From Bryobacter sp. (GTDB taxonomy: Bacteria > Acidobacteriota > Terriglobia > Bryobacterales > Bryobacteraceae): a stretch of DNA of 64,000 nt. The position numbers and the translations under genes were made by a program. The DNA is taken from NCBI GenBank assembly GCA_022843625.1, contig JALHNH010000027.1, positions 1 to 64,000 on the forward strand. Direction: 5' to 3'. Positions 34,653-43,198 of this stretch are shown one piece after another. The number at the start of each line of letters is the position of its first letter. Within the stretch, counting starts at the first letter, position 1. A model generated the notes under the pieces. It was not told the origin of the DNA. It saw only the letters and a program-made list of their open reading frames with translations, and did no database searches.

Positions 34653-36946
34653 TCCGGCAGCGAAAAAGTCATTAGATTCGAGCCCACCGCAAGGGTCACA
34701 TACTGCTTCCCAGCTACGCTGTAAGTCATCGGCGAAGTCTTGATGGTTGCATTGAGCGGCATCTTCCACAGCGTCTTGCCATCCTTCTCATCGGCCGCGA
34801 TGAAGTACCCGCTTGGGTCACCATAAAACAGCAAGCCACCGGCAGTACCTAGTATTCCGGCCACGCGCTTGCCGTCTACCGGACCAACAAGCGGCACATC
34901 CCACACAGTTTTCCCCGTTTCAATATCGAGAGCCCGCAAATACTTCTTTCCAGCGTCCTCGGGAGGCCGCGCCGTCTTCCAACTGCCCGGCAAAAGGTTC
35001 ACCAAACACTTCTCGATCGCAATCAGATAGTAGAGTCTGGTCACCGGACTGTAGGATGTACCGTTCCAGTTAGTTGCATGATCCGGGCAGCTCAGCTCGC
35101 CGGGCTTTGCCATCACGGGACGACCGTCACTCCCAATCCCGCTCGCCCACGTCATGCGCTGCACGAAGGGCTTGGCCAGCAGGAGCTTTCCGTTCGTGCG
35201 ATCAAACACATAGAAGAACCCATTGCGATCTGCATGTAACATCAGCTTCCGCATCTGCCCCTGATACTCGGCATCAATCAAAACATTCGGCTCTGTCGCG
35301 TCCCAGTCATGTGTATCGTGCGGCGTGAACTGGTAATACCATTTCATCTTGCCGCTGGCAGGATCCAGCGCCAGCACACTGTCGGTAAACAGATTGTCGC
35401 CACCGCGATCGCGGTCATCCGAGTTCGGCCATGGATTACCAGTTGCCCAGAACAAGGTATCTGTGGAGGCATCGTAAGAGCCCGTCAGCCAGGTCGAGCC
35501 GCCGCCCAGCTTGTAGCCATTCCCTTTCCACGTCTCAATACCAGGCTCGCCTTCAGCCGGCACTGTCCATGTGCGCCAAACCCGCTCCCCCGTCCCGGCC
35601 TTATAGGCTGCAACGAAACCACGAATCCCCCAATCGCCGCCAGCCACACCGGCCACCACCGTGTCCTTCACAATCAGCGGGGCAATCGTCCCGCCATACT
35701 TCTGCGGCTCATCCCACATCACCGTCTCCCACACCAGCTTGCCAGTCACGCGGTGGATCCCAATCAGATGCGCATTGTCGGTTACAAAGAAAAGGTTGTC
35801 ACCTAAGATAGCCACTCCACGATTGGTACCTAGCGAAGGATCAGACACAAGCCCTGGCGTCCTCGGTCGCGCGTATTGCCAGATCTGCTGGCCCGTCGCA
35901 GCATTCAACGCAAAGACCTGATTCGGCCCAGTCGCATACATGATTCCATCGACAACCAGCGGCACAGTCTCGAGCCCGAAGTAACGCATGTTCTCTCGGA
36001 AATAAGGCGTATCCGGCAGGAACTGTGTCCAGAGCGGAATCGAAAACGCCCACTCCAGCTTCAGCTTCTTCACATTCGTTCGATCGATCTGCTTCAGTGG
36101 GCTGTAGCGATTCGCACTGAGATTGCCGTTGTAAGTGAGCCAGTCCCCCGGCTTCGGATTGAGGATACGGTCAAAATCCACCCCACCAGACTTCTCGACA
36201 ACCATTCCTGCCTTCACCCCATTCAGGCTGCTCAAGAACGCGACCGTATTCTGCAGCTCTGTCTCGCCGGCTTCCACCGCCGGCATCAGCGACACCTTCT
36301 CTTCAGTTACCTCGCGCACATCCTGAAGCAAGACGGGATGCAGACCACCCTTGAGATCTTGCACTGAGATCTCGAATGCAGTCCGGTTCCGGGCAAAGCC
36401 CCGCAAGCTTCCGCCCTTCTTCAAGTCCAGCTTTACCAGATCGTAACCAGGAACAATCCTCACCCCCGGATTTACGAGCGCATCCCGCAACTGGTCCACC
36501 GTGAGTTCGGTCGCGACAATCGAAAGATCCGGCCCTACTGCCGCCCCGCGTCCTGACACCATATGGCAATTCGAACACTGTCCTTTGCCAAAGAAAAAGT
36601 CACTGCCCGCCTTCACATCGCCAGGCACTTTGGATTCTGAGGCTGACGCATTCAGCGACACAACCAGACTCACCAGCCCATCCAGAGTCGCCGCTGGCAG
36701 ATCAAAACCCGGCATCCCCGCCGCCGGAACTCCTCGCACAATCACATTCCGCAGGCTCTGCACAGACCGCTTCCGCAACCGCAAATTTCCCGATAGTCCC
36801 GGCCCCTGCTGAGACCCGCGAGCATCCGCCCCGTGACAGCCGGAACAGAGCTTGGCATAAGTCTGCCGCACATCATCTACAGGAGCTTGTCCCAACACGG
36901 GAACAGCCAAGAACAGAAGCAAAGACCAACACGCAGCGACATTCAT
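34649..36946 (-). CDS. PQQ-dependent dehydrogenase with N-terminal dihaem cytochrome c region
   Basis: A 765-residue periplasmic quinoprotein. After a signal peptide (MNVAACWSLLLFLAVPVLGQ) come two cytochrome c segments, CSGCHGADARG and CSNCHMVSGRG, each with a haem-attachment CxxCH; GMPGF supplies an axial Met for the first. A PQQ beta-propeller fills residues about 270-765, with W-motif repeats and the QFTPHDTHDWDATE signature of the methanol/glucose dehydrogenase family. It would oxidise an alcohol or sugar and pass electrons through its own haems. I chose ATG at 36946; an in-frame ATG at 36976 adds ten residues and cannot be excluded. The substrate is unknown. The N-terminal placing of the haems differs from quinohaemoprotein alcohol dehydrogenases, where the haem domain is C-terminal. 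Confidence 0.87.
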   Translation of the reverse strand: MNVAACWSLLLFLAVPVLGQAPVDDVRQTYAKLCSGCHGADARGSQQGPGLSGNLRLRKRSVQSLRNVIVRGVPAAGMPGFDLPAATLDGLVSLVVSLNASASESKVPGDVKAGSDFFFGKGQCSNCHMVSGRGAAVGPDLSIVATELTVDQLRDALVNPGVRIVPGYDLVKLDLKKGGSLRGFARNRTAFEISVQDLKGGLHPVLLQDVREVTEEKVSLMPAVEAGETELQNTVAFLSSLNGVKAGMVVEKSGGVDFDRILNPKPGDWLTYNGNLSANRYSPLKQIDRTNVKKLKLEWAFSIPLWTQFLPDTPYFRENMRYFGLETVPLVVDGIMYATGPNQVFALNAATGQQIWQYARPRTPGLVSDPSLGTNRGVAILGDNLFFVTDNAHLIGIHRVTGKLVWETVMWDEPQKYGGTIAPLIVKDTVVAGVAGGDWGIRGFVAAYKAGTGERVWRTWTVPAEGEPGIETWKGNGYKLGGGSTWLTGSYDASTDTLFWATGNPWPNSDDRDRGGDNLFTDSVLALDPASGKMKWYYQFTPHDTHDWDATEPNVLIDAEYQGQMRKLMLHADRNGFFYVFDRTNGKLLLAKPFVQRMTWASGIGSDGRPVMAKPGELSCPDHATNWNGTSYSPVTRLYYLIAIEKCLVNLLPGSWKTARPPEDAGKKYLRALDIETGKTVWDVPLVGPVDGKRVAGILGTAGGLLFYGDPSGYFIAADEKDGKTLWKMPLNATIKTSPMTYSVAGKQYVTLAVGSNLMTFSLPD

Positions 36947-37026
36947 CTTGCGATTACAACACACGCAAGAACACATTCTTTTATGTGGGCAAGAACACGC
37001 GAATCTAGCTTGATGCTTGGCACTAG

Positions 37027-37398
37027 ATGTTCGCGCATGAATGTCTCAATTTCGATACACTGCTTAGTGAGAAACCAGTAGTCTTTCACCCAAGAGCTCG
37101 CGATGTCATTCGGGAATTCCCGGTTGAAATCCGTGACCGACTGGGTAAGGCGCTCTATTTGTTGCAGGTGGGCGAGGCGCTTGCTATGCCCCTATCCAGG
37201 CCGATGCCCTCGGTTGCACCCGGCGTCTCTGAACTGCGGCTCCGCAGTGGTGACGGCCAGTTTCGAACCTTTTATTTAGCGGCAAGTGACGAAGGCATCC
37301 TGGTGCTTCACGCCTTTGTAAAGAAAACACAACAAACTCCGCCCTCTGAGATTCAAATAGCAAGAAAGCGGCTTAAGGAGATGCACGATGAAGACTAA
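37027..37398 (+). CDS. RelE/HigB-like toxin (Gp49 family)
   Basis: A 123-residue toxin-type protein. FHPRARDVIREFPVEIRDRLGKALYLLQVG, then ELRLRSGDGQFRTFYLA and LHAFVKKTQQTP, follow the phage-derived Gp49/HigB pattern of ribosome-dependent mRNA interferases. The Arg in ELRLR, the Arg-Thr-Phe-Tyr strand and the KKTQ-TP end are the usual active-surface residues. The XRE antitoxin gene overlaps its end by 11 bases, in the toxin-first order of HigBA. Autoregulation by the antitoxin is expected. Confidence 0.85.
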   Translation: MFAHECLNFDTLLSEKPVVFHPRARDVIREFPVEIRDRLGKALYLLQVGEALAMPLSRPMPSVAPGVSELRLRSGDGQFRTFYLAASDEGILVLHAFVKKTQQTPPSEIQIARKRLKEMHDED

Positions 37399-37693
37399 AC
37401 TGACAATCGCCCAAACACCCGAAGATTTGGCCAAAACCCTCGGCCTCAGCGGCCTCGAAGCGCAAGAATGGAAAGTACAACATACCCTCCTTAAGCGGCT
37501 CAGACAGATCGTTCTTAGACAGGGGCTAACCCACGCTGAAGTCGCCAAGCGGGGCGGTTCCTCGCGCACCAGAGTTACCTCAATCCTCAATGGCAATCTC
37601 GACAATGTCTCAAGCGACCTTTTAATTCGGCTCCTGGCTGCCCTCGGCTACCGCGTGAAAGTTTCGGTTTCACGTCTCGACTCGGCTGCCTAA
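37388..37693 (+). CDS. HigA-like XRE-family antitoxin
   Basis: A 101-residue protein whose helix-turn-helix spans about residues 35-80: LLKRLRQIVLRQGLTHAEVAKRGGSSRTRVTSILNG. This XRE domain, with the LLIRLLAALGYRVKVSV end, is shared with antitoxins of the HigA type. It would neutralise the preceding toxin and repress their promoter. It overlaps the toxin by 11 bases and meets the trxC-like gene tail to tail, overlapping by four bases. Confidence 0.86.
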   Translation: MKTKLTIAQTPEDLAKTLGLSGLEAQEWKVQHTLLKRLRQIVLRQGLTHAEVAKRGGSSRTRVTSILNGNLDNVSSDLLIRLLAALGYRVKVSVSRLDSAA

Positions 37694-38127
37694 CCAGCTC
37701 CTTCAAGCCAGCCCCGCATCATCGCCCGAGGCACCACGCCCGCCTGCTGCTTCACCACCTGCCCCTCTTTGAACACCATAAAGTTGGGAATCGATTGCAC
37801 CCGAAACCTTGCCCCTAGCGCCTGGTTGGCATCCGTATCCACCTTGAGCACGATCGCCTTCCCAGCCATCTCGCGGGCCAACTCCTTCACTTCCGGTGCT
37901 GCCATCTTGCACGGCCCGCACCACTCAGCCCAGAAGTCCACCAATACCGGCACCTTCGCCGCCCCCACAATCGCATCAAAGCCTGCCTCATCCACATCCA
38001 GAGGAAACCCAAGCGGCGCAAGTGCAGCCTTACAAACCCCACACTTCCCCGCACTGGCCAGGAACCGTGCTGGAATCCGGTTCTGCGTTCCACACCCCGC
38101 ACAGGTCAGTAGTCTCGTATAAGCCAT
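37690..38127 (-). CDS. trxC: Thioredoxin 2 type (zinc-ribbon thioredoxin)
   Basis: A 145-residue thioredoxin with an N-terminal zinc ribbon: CAGCGTQNR and CGVCKAAL supply four cysteines, as in E. coli Trx2. The thioredoxin fold has DFWAEWCGPCKM with the WCGPC redox centre, followed by the cis-Pro loop SIPNFMVF. The start is the ATG at 38127 (MAYTRLL), with GGAGGTG eight bases upstream; the frame is open to 38199, but that extension lies in the promoter region. It acts in the cytosol as a protein disulfide reductase, and Trx2 homologues respond to oxidative stress. It is divergent from the PQQ propeller gene. Confidence 0.92.
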   Translation of the reverse strand: MAYTRLLTCAGCGTQNRIPARFLASAGKCGVCKAALAPLGFPLDVDEAGFDAIVGAAKVPVLVDFWAEWCGPCKMAAPEVKELAREMAGKAIVLKVDTDANQALGARFRVQSIPNFMVFKEGQVVKQQAGVVPRAMMRGWLEGAG

Positions 38128-38171
38128 AGACACCTCCAAGCACCAGCATATAGCGATAGACTCAACATTCA

Positions 38172-39740
38172 ATGCGATTCTTCTTCCTGGCAACCCCATT
38201 CCTCCTGCTTGCCCAGAACTGGCCGCAAGCTGGCGGCCCAGCAGGCACCTGGCAAGTTACCGGCAACGAGCCACCCACTGCTTGGTCTGTCGCTCGCAAT
38301 CAAAACATCGCCTGGCGCATCCCTCTTCCCAACACCGGCCAAAGCGGAATCGGAATCTGGGGCAACCGTCTCTTCCTCACCACCTTTGCCCCCGGCGAGA
38401 AGGGCTTCAGCAGTCGCATCACCGGCATGGCCATCGATAAAGTCACTGGCAAAACTCTCTGGAGCGTCACCCTCAATGGTGCAGAAAAAAGCCCCATGAA
38501 CTACGCTTACTCCGACTCAACCACACCGACGCCTGCCACCGACGGCAAGCACGTCTGGTTCACCAACGCGAGCGGCGAAATGGGCTGCTGGGATATGGAC
38601 GGCCACGAAGTTTGGCGCCGCACCTTCAAGCCCTGGGGCCAACCCTTCCCCTTCAACAAACAATTCGAACCCATCCTCGCCGGAGACTATATCTACAATG
38701 TGGAACCCGTCGACAAGCCGGGCTGGAACTACCTCCGCGCCATCGATAAACTCACTGGCAAAGTGGCCTGGACCAACGCGGACGGCACCACCACTTACAA
38801 CACTCCGCGCCTGGGTAAAACCAAAGACGGCACCCTCGCTATTCTGCACGGCCGCGGTGGCTGGCACGATGTCCCTGAAGCCCCCGTAGGCCTCAGCCTC
38901 ACCGATGCCAAATCCGGCAAGAGCCTCTGGCAGTTTGTAGCGGGTGACGGAATAGAACAAGCCCCCACCTGGCAAGCCCTCTACGTCATGCATTGGGACC
39001 CCAAATACGCCTACTGGTTTCGCCTCAATCCCGAAGAATCACACCTTGTCTTCGACTCACAATCCGGCAAACTCCTCCGCACGCAATCCCTGATCCAGAA
39101 AGTGGATTACCGCCGCTGGAATAAAGCAGAATCCCGCTACGACGTGCTAACCAACATCAACCTGCGCGAAGTGAAAGACTCGCTCCCCCTGCCCGACGGT
39201 GAAGTCCTTCGCGTCCAGCCCGCCTGGCACGCCAACATCGTAGTAGACGGTTATCACTATTTTCTTGTTAGCACCAACCACCGCCGCAATCGCAAGCCAC
39301 CCAAAGGCCGCGCCGGGCCAGCTTACTCCATTGGGCGCGTCAACACAACCACAGGAAAAGTGGAATACCTTGAGCTCCCTGTCGCTATCGATGACACAGG
39401 CAAGCGCATCTACGGAGTTCCGCTCCGAACCGAATCTACTAACTCGGCAGGCCTCGACGTAGCAACAGAAGACCGCTCGCGCATGGACGGCTGGGAGACC
39501 CCGGCCTTCTGGGGCAGCCCCGTGGCCCTAAACCACAAGATCTACTTCACTATCTCTTTGGGTATCACTTACGTGATCGACTCAAGATCAAAAGTTTTGG
39601 ACGACAAGGCAATCCTGAGCATCAACGATCTGGGGCTCCTGGGTAAAACCTGGAGCCAGAACACAATCTCATTCGATGGCAGGCACCTTTTCCATCGCAC
39701 AGCCAGAGAGCTAATTGCTATTGGTCCACAATTTAAATAG
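38172..39740 (+). CDS. Secreted PQQ-like beta-propeller protein
   Basis: A 522-residue protein with a signal peptide (MRFFFLATPFLLLAQ) and a series of WD/PQQ-type blades. IDKVTGKTLWSVTL, GCWDMDGHEVWRRTF and IDKLTGKVAWTNADG are typical BamB/quinoprotein-like repeats. The DDTG, GDGIEQAP and late DSRSKVLDDKAI segments complete an eight-bladed fold. No haem motif and no clear PQQ catalytic Asp was identified, so it may be a binding or scaffold protein rather than an enzyme. It is unrelated in length to the dehydrogenase at 34.6-36.9 kb. The Oar receptor gene follows after 52 bases. Confidence 0.72.
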   Translation: MRFFFLATPFLLLAQNWPQAGGPAGTWQVTGNEPPTAWSVARNQNIAWRIPLPNTGQSGIGIWGNRLFLTTFAPGEKGFSSRITGMAIDKVTGKTLWSVTLNGAEKSPMNYAYSDSTTPTPATDGKHVWFTNASGEMGCWDMDGHEVWRRTFKPWGQPFPFNKQFEPILAGDYIYNVEPVDKPGWNYLRAIDKLTGKVAWTNADGTTTYNTPRLGKTKDGTLAILHGRGGWHDVPEAPVGLSLTDAKSGKSLWQFVAGDGIEQAPTWQALYVMHWDPKYAYWFRLNPEESHLVFDSQSGKLLRTQSLIQKVDYRRWNKAESRYDVLTNINLREVKDSLPLPDGEVLRVQPAWHANIVVDGYHYFLVSTNHRRNRKPPKGRAGPAYSIGRVNTTTGKVEYLELPVAIDDTGKRIYGVPLRTESTNSAGLDVATEDRSRMDGWETPAFWGSPVALNHKIYFTISLGITYVIDSRSKVLDDKAILSINDLGLLGKTWSQNTISFDGRHLFHRTARELIAIGPQFK

Positions 39741-39792
39741 ATATTCCTGGATGACCAAGTCAACCAGGATGAAAATGTGATAGTAATTTGAC

Positions 39793-42700
39793 ATGCTGAA
39801 AACCTGTCTTTTCATCTGTGGGTTCACCTGTTTCTCTTTCGGTGCTTTTGCTCAAAGCTCAACCGCAACCATTTTCGGAACCATTACTGATACATCGGGT
39901 GGCGCACTACCAGGAGCAAAAGTAATAGCAACTCTCGAAGCCACCGGCTCAAAGGAAAGTACCGATTCCAATGACCGCGGCGACTACATTTTCCCCAGCA
40001 TCCGTCCCGGCACTTACACGCTTCAAGTGGAGGCCAAAGGCTTCAAGCGGGCTCAGACCAAAAGCCTGCTTATTGAAGTCAATCAACGCGCCCGCCAGGA
40101 CTTCTCCATGCAAGTCGGCGAAGTCCAGCAGGTGCTCGATGTCTCAGCCACCGCAACTACGGTAGACACCTTCAGCGGAACTATGAAAGAAGTTGTAGAT
40201 TCCGGCCGCATGGTAGAGCTTCCTTTGAATGGCCGCAACGCACTTCAACTTCAGGCCCTTCTGCCAGGGTCGATTCAAATGGGCACAGGCTCAGCGGCAT
40301 CCGGTATTGCTCTCAACACCAACATCGTCTTTAGCGTCAATGGAGCACGGCCCAATAGCAGTGCATACACGCTCGACGGTGGCCTGAACATGGACATGTA
40401 CAACAACCTCCCGGCCGCCTTCCCCAATCCGGATACCCTCCAGGAATTTTCCATTCTCCAGAATGGCTATAACGCTGTGAATGGCCGCAACGCTGGTGCC
40501 GTCATCAACATGGTCACCAAGTCAGGCACCAACGAATTTCATGGCGTCCTCTTTAACTTTCTGCGCAACGACAAGTTGAATACTCGCAACTTCTTCGCCG
40601 CTGGCGTTGACCCCCTGCGCCGCAACCAGTTCGGCGGTACCATCGGCGGCCCGATTCGCCTGCCAAAGTACAACGGCAAAGACAAAAGCTTCTTCTTTGT
40701 CGCCTACGAAGGCACTCGGCAAAGACTGGGTGCAACTTCAAGTTCCATCATCGTACCCACCGCGCTCGAACGCACCGGTGACTTCAGCCAAAGCACTCTC
40801 CGCGGCACTCGAGTCTCGGTAGCTCCCCCAGAAACCGTCAACGCCCAGAATCCCCAGGGCATTCCCTTCCCTAATAATGTCATCCCCTCCTCGCGCCTCG
40901 ATCCGGTGGCCACCAGATTCGCCTCTGTCTTCATGCCCCTCCCCAACCGCACTGGAAACATCTTTGCCTATAATGTTTCGCTCCCAACTGAAGAAGACCA
41001 GATCACGATCAAGCTCGACCATAACTTCAGCGAAAAGCAGCGCACCAACTTCCGCATGTTCTTCGATGACTTCCGTCGCAACCAAAATGCCGGCCTGCTG
41101 CTCTTTAACTCTCAGAACAATTGGGTCACCTACAATTCCACGCTAAATCACAGCACCGTCTTCTCACCCAACCTGGTCAACACCGCCACTGCCACCGTTG
41201 CAAGAAATACTTTCGTCCGCGCTCCCCTGCCCACCGCGCCAGCTCTCGACTGGGCCGCGCTCGGCTGCAGAAGCTGCATCAGCCTTTCTCCTGAAGGCGT
41301 CCCGACAGACTGGGCCATCGGCATCAGCAACGGCCTCAATGTCCGCGTCGACACCAACTTCCAGAGCTACATGATGAACTATCAGTTCATCGACAATTTG
41401 ACCTATACCAAGGGTAACCACACTATGACCTTTGGCGGCGAAATCTCCAAAGTACGCCGCAATGGCCGCGAGTTCTTCCAGAAAGACACACAGTTCAGCG
41501 TCAACGGGCAGCGCAGCGGCAACCAGGGCTATGGCTATGCAGACTTCTTCCTCGGCGCGGCCAATGACGTCTATCAGAATTCACCTATCCGCGCCAATCA
41601 GTTCAAGTGGACCCCCTTCCTTTACTTTCAGGACGACTGGCGTATCACTCGGCGCCTCACTTTGAATCTCGGCCTGCGCTGGGAACCCTTCCTGATGGTG
41701 AAGGAAAAGAATGAAGAACTCGGTGCTTTCCGCGCTGGCCAGCAATCTACCGTATATCCGCGTGCTCCACTCGGCGCCCTCTTCCCCGGCGATGCGGGCA
41801 TCCCCAATGGCATCGTCAATAACGACTGGAACAAGCCCGCACCGCGCTTCGGCTTTGCCTGGGACCCCTTCGGCAACGGCAAGACCAGTATCCGCGGCGG
41901 TTACGGCATCTTCTGGGATACCTTACGCCTCGTCGGCCTGAACACAAACTCCATCAATCAGCCCTTCTCCTTCGGGCTGCGTACCTTTACGGTTCAACTC
42001 AGTGACCCCTACGCCTCAAACCCCGGACAGCTGCAAACACTCCGGAATTACACCCCGCCAGTAACTGCCGAAGACCGGGCAAGACGCGCATTCATCTCAC
42101 CTGTCACACACAACTCCGTTGACCCCAACTTCACCAGCGGTTACATGCAGCAGTGGAACCTCAATGTCCAGCGCGAAGTGCTCTGGAAAACAGTACTCAC
42201 CGTTGCCTACATTGGGAGTAAAGGCACAAAATTCATGGTCGGCCAAAACATCAATCCTGCCATCTTTGCCGCCGGTCAATCCACCACTGGTAACGTCGAT
42301 GCAAGGCGCATCTACCAGGGCTTCGGCGAAATCCGCTCCACTCAGTCCACTGCAAACTCCACTTACCATTCACTCCAGGTCAGTTGGAACCGCCGCCTCA
42401 GTGGCGGATTCTCAATCCTCGGCAGTTATGCCTGGGCCAAGAGTCTCGACCTCGCCTCCAACGACGGCAACTCCGGCACCGGCAACCAGTCCACAAATCC
42501 CTTCCGTCAAAATCTCGACAAGGGCCCCAGCGACTTCGATGTGCGCCATCGCGTCGTCAACAGCGTGCTGTGGGATCTCCCCTTTGGACGTGGTGCCAAT
42601 GGCTTCAAGAAGTATCTGCTCGCTGGCTGGCAACTCAATGGGATCTCCACCTTTCAGACAGGCTTGCCCTTCAGCGTCAACGCCGGTGTAGATCGCAGCC

Positions 42701-43071
42701 TCGCTGGCATTGGCCGGGACCGTGCTGACATTCTCAAAACTCCCGACGTCTACGGAGACCGCTCTCGTGGAGAAATGATTCCTCGTTATTTCGAAACCAC
42801 TGCCTTCGCCCTCCCCGCCCTCGGCACCTTCGGAACTTCCAGCAGAAACACCCTCTTCGGGCCGGGAATCATCAACTTCGACCTTGGCGCATTCAAGGCC
42901 TTTAGCTTTACCGAGCGTCGACGGCTTGAGTTCCGCTGGGAAGTCTTCAACGCTCTCAACAAGCCAAACTTCCTGAACCCAATCGCCGCTGTACAAAACG
43001 TCAATTTCGGCCGCATCACCAGTGCCCGCGATTCACGCATCATGCAGGCGGCCTTGAAGCTCTACTTCTGA
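39793..43071 (+). CDS. Oar-like TonB-dependent receptor with carboxypeptidase-regulatory-like domain
   Basis: A 1092-residue outer-membrane protein. A signal peptide (ending GAFAQ) is followed by an Ig-like carboxypeptidase D regulatory domain (about residues 25-110: ATIFGTITDTSGGALPGAKV). A plug domain comes next (FSVNGARPNSSAYTLDGG and NGYNAVNGRNAGAVINMVTKSG), then a long beta-barrel with many aromatic turn motifs. It ends ALKLYF, the terminal Phe expected for Bam insertion. This is the Oar type, very abundant in Acidobacteria. It would import glycans or other large ligands; none can be named. A strong terminator lies just after it. Confidence 0.92.
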   Translation: MLKTCLFICGFTCFSFGAFAQSSTATIFGTITDTSGGALPGAKVIATLEATGSKESTDSNDRGDYIFPSIRPGTYTLQVEAKGFKRAQTKSLLIEVNQRARQDFSMQVGEVQQVLDVSATATTVDTFSGTMKEVVDSGRMVELPLNGRNALQLQALLPGSIQMGTGSAASGIALNTNIVFSVNGARPNSSAYTLDGGLNMDMYNNLPAAFPNPDTLQEFSILQNGYNAVNGRNAGAVINMVTKSGTNEFHGVLFNFLRNDKLNTRNFFAAGVDPLRRNQFGGTIGGPIRLPKYNGKDKSFFFVAYEGTRQRLGATSSSIIVPTALERTGDFSQSTLRGTRVSVAPPETVNAQNPQGIPFPNNVIPSSRLDPVATRFASVFMPLPNRTGNIFAYNVSLPTEEDQITIKLDHNFSEKQRTNFRMFFDDFRRNQNAGLLLFNSQNNWVTYNSTLNHSTVFSPNLVNTATATVARNTFVRAPLPTAPALDWAALGCRSCISLSPEGVPTDWAIGISNGLNVRVDTNFQSYMMNYQFIDNLTYTKGNHTMTFGGEISKVRRNGREFFQKDTQFSVNGQRSGNQGYGYADFFLGAANDVYQNSPIRANQFKWTPFLYFQDDWRITRRLTLNLGLRWEPFLMVKEKNEELGAFRAGQQSTVYPRAPLGALFPGDAGIPNGIVNNDWNKPAPRFGFAWDPFGNGKTSIRGGYGIFWDTLRLVGLNTNSINQPFSFGLRTFTVQLSDPYASNPGQLQTLRNYTPPVTAEDRARRAFISPVTHNSVDPNFTSGYMQQWNLNVQREVLWKTVLTVAYIGSKGTKFMVGQNINPAIFAAGQSTTGNVDARRIYQGFGEIRSTQSTANSTYHSLQVSWNRRLSGGFSILGSYAWAKSLDLASNDGNSGTGNQSTNPFRQNLDKGPSDFDVRHRVVNSVLWDLPFGRGANGFKKYLLAGWQLNGISTFQTGLPFSVNAGVDRSLAGIGRDRADILKTPDVYGDRSRGEMIPRYFETTAFALPALGTFGTSSRNTLFGPGIINFDLGAFKAFSFTERRRLEFRWEVFNALNKPNFLNPIAAVQNVNFGRITSARDSRIMQAALKLYF

Positions 43072-43095
43072 TTCCATCAAGCTCTTGGTTTGAAC

Positions 43096-43127
43096 ACGGC
43101 CCGGTTGAATCCGGGCCGTTCGTTTTG
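43096..43127 (+). terminator. Rho-independent terminator after the TonB receptor gene
   Basis: A perfect nine-base stem ACGGCCCGG/CCGGGCCGT closes a six-base loop TTGAAT and is followed by TCGTTTT. It lies 25 bases after the receptor stop and separates it from the DUF1592 gene. Confidence 0.85.
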
Positions 43128-43198
43128 CTTACCGCAAAGGCAAGTGTGATGATCCGAAATTCAGAAAAATGATAGTATGATGTCATCCTTCGACCAAT

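Noticed and set aside
39745-39769. Possible terminator after the PQQ propeller gene
   Set aside because: A six-base TCCTGG/CCAGGA pair with a long loop and no T-run is too weak to call.
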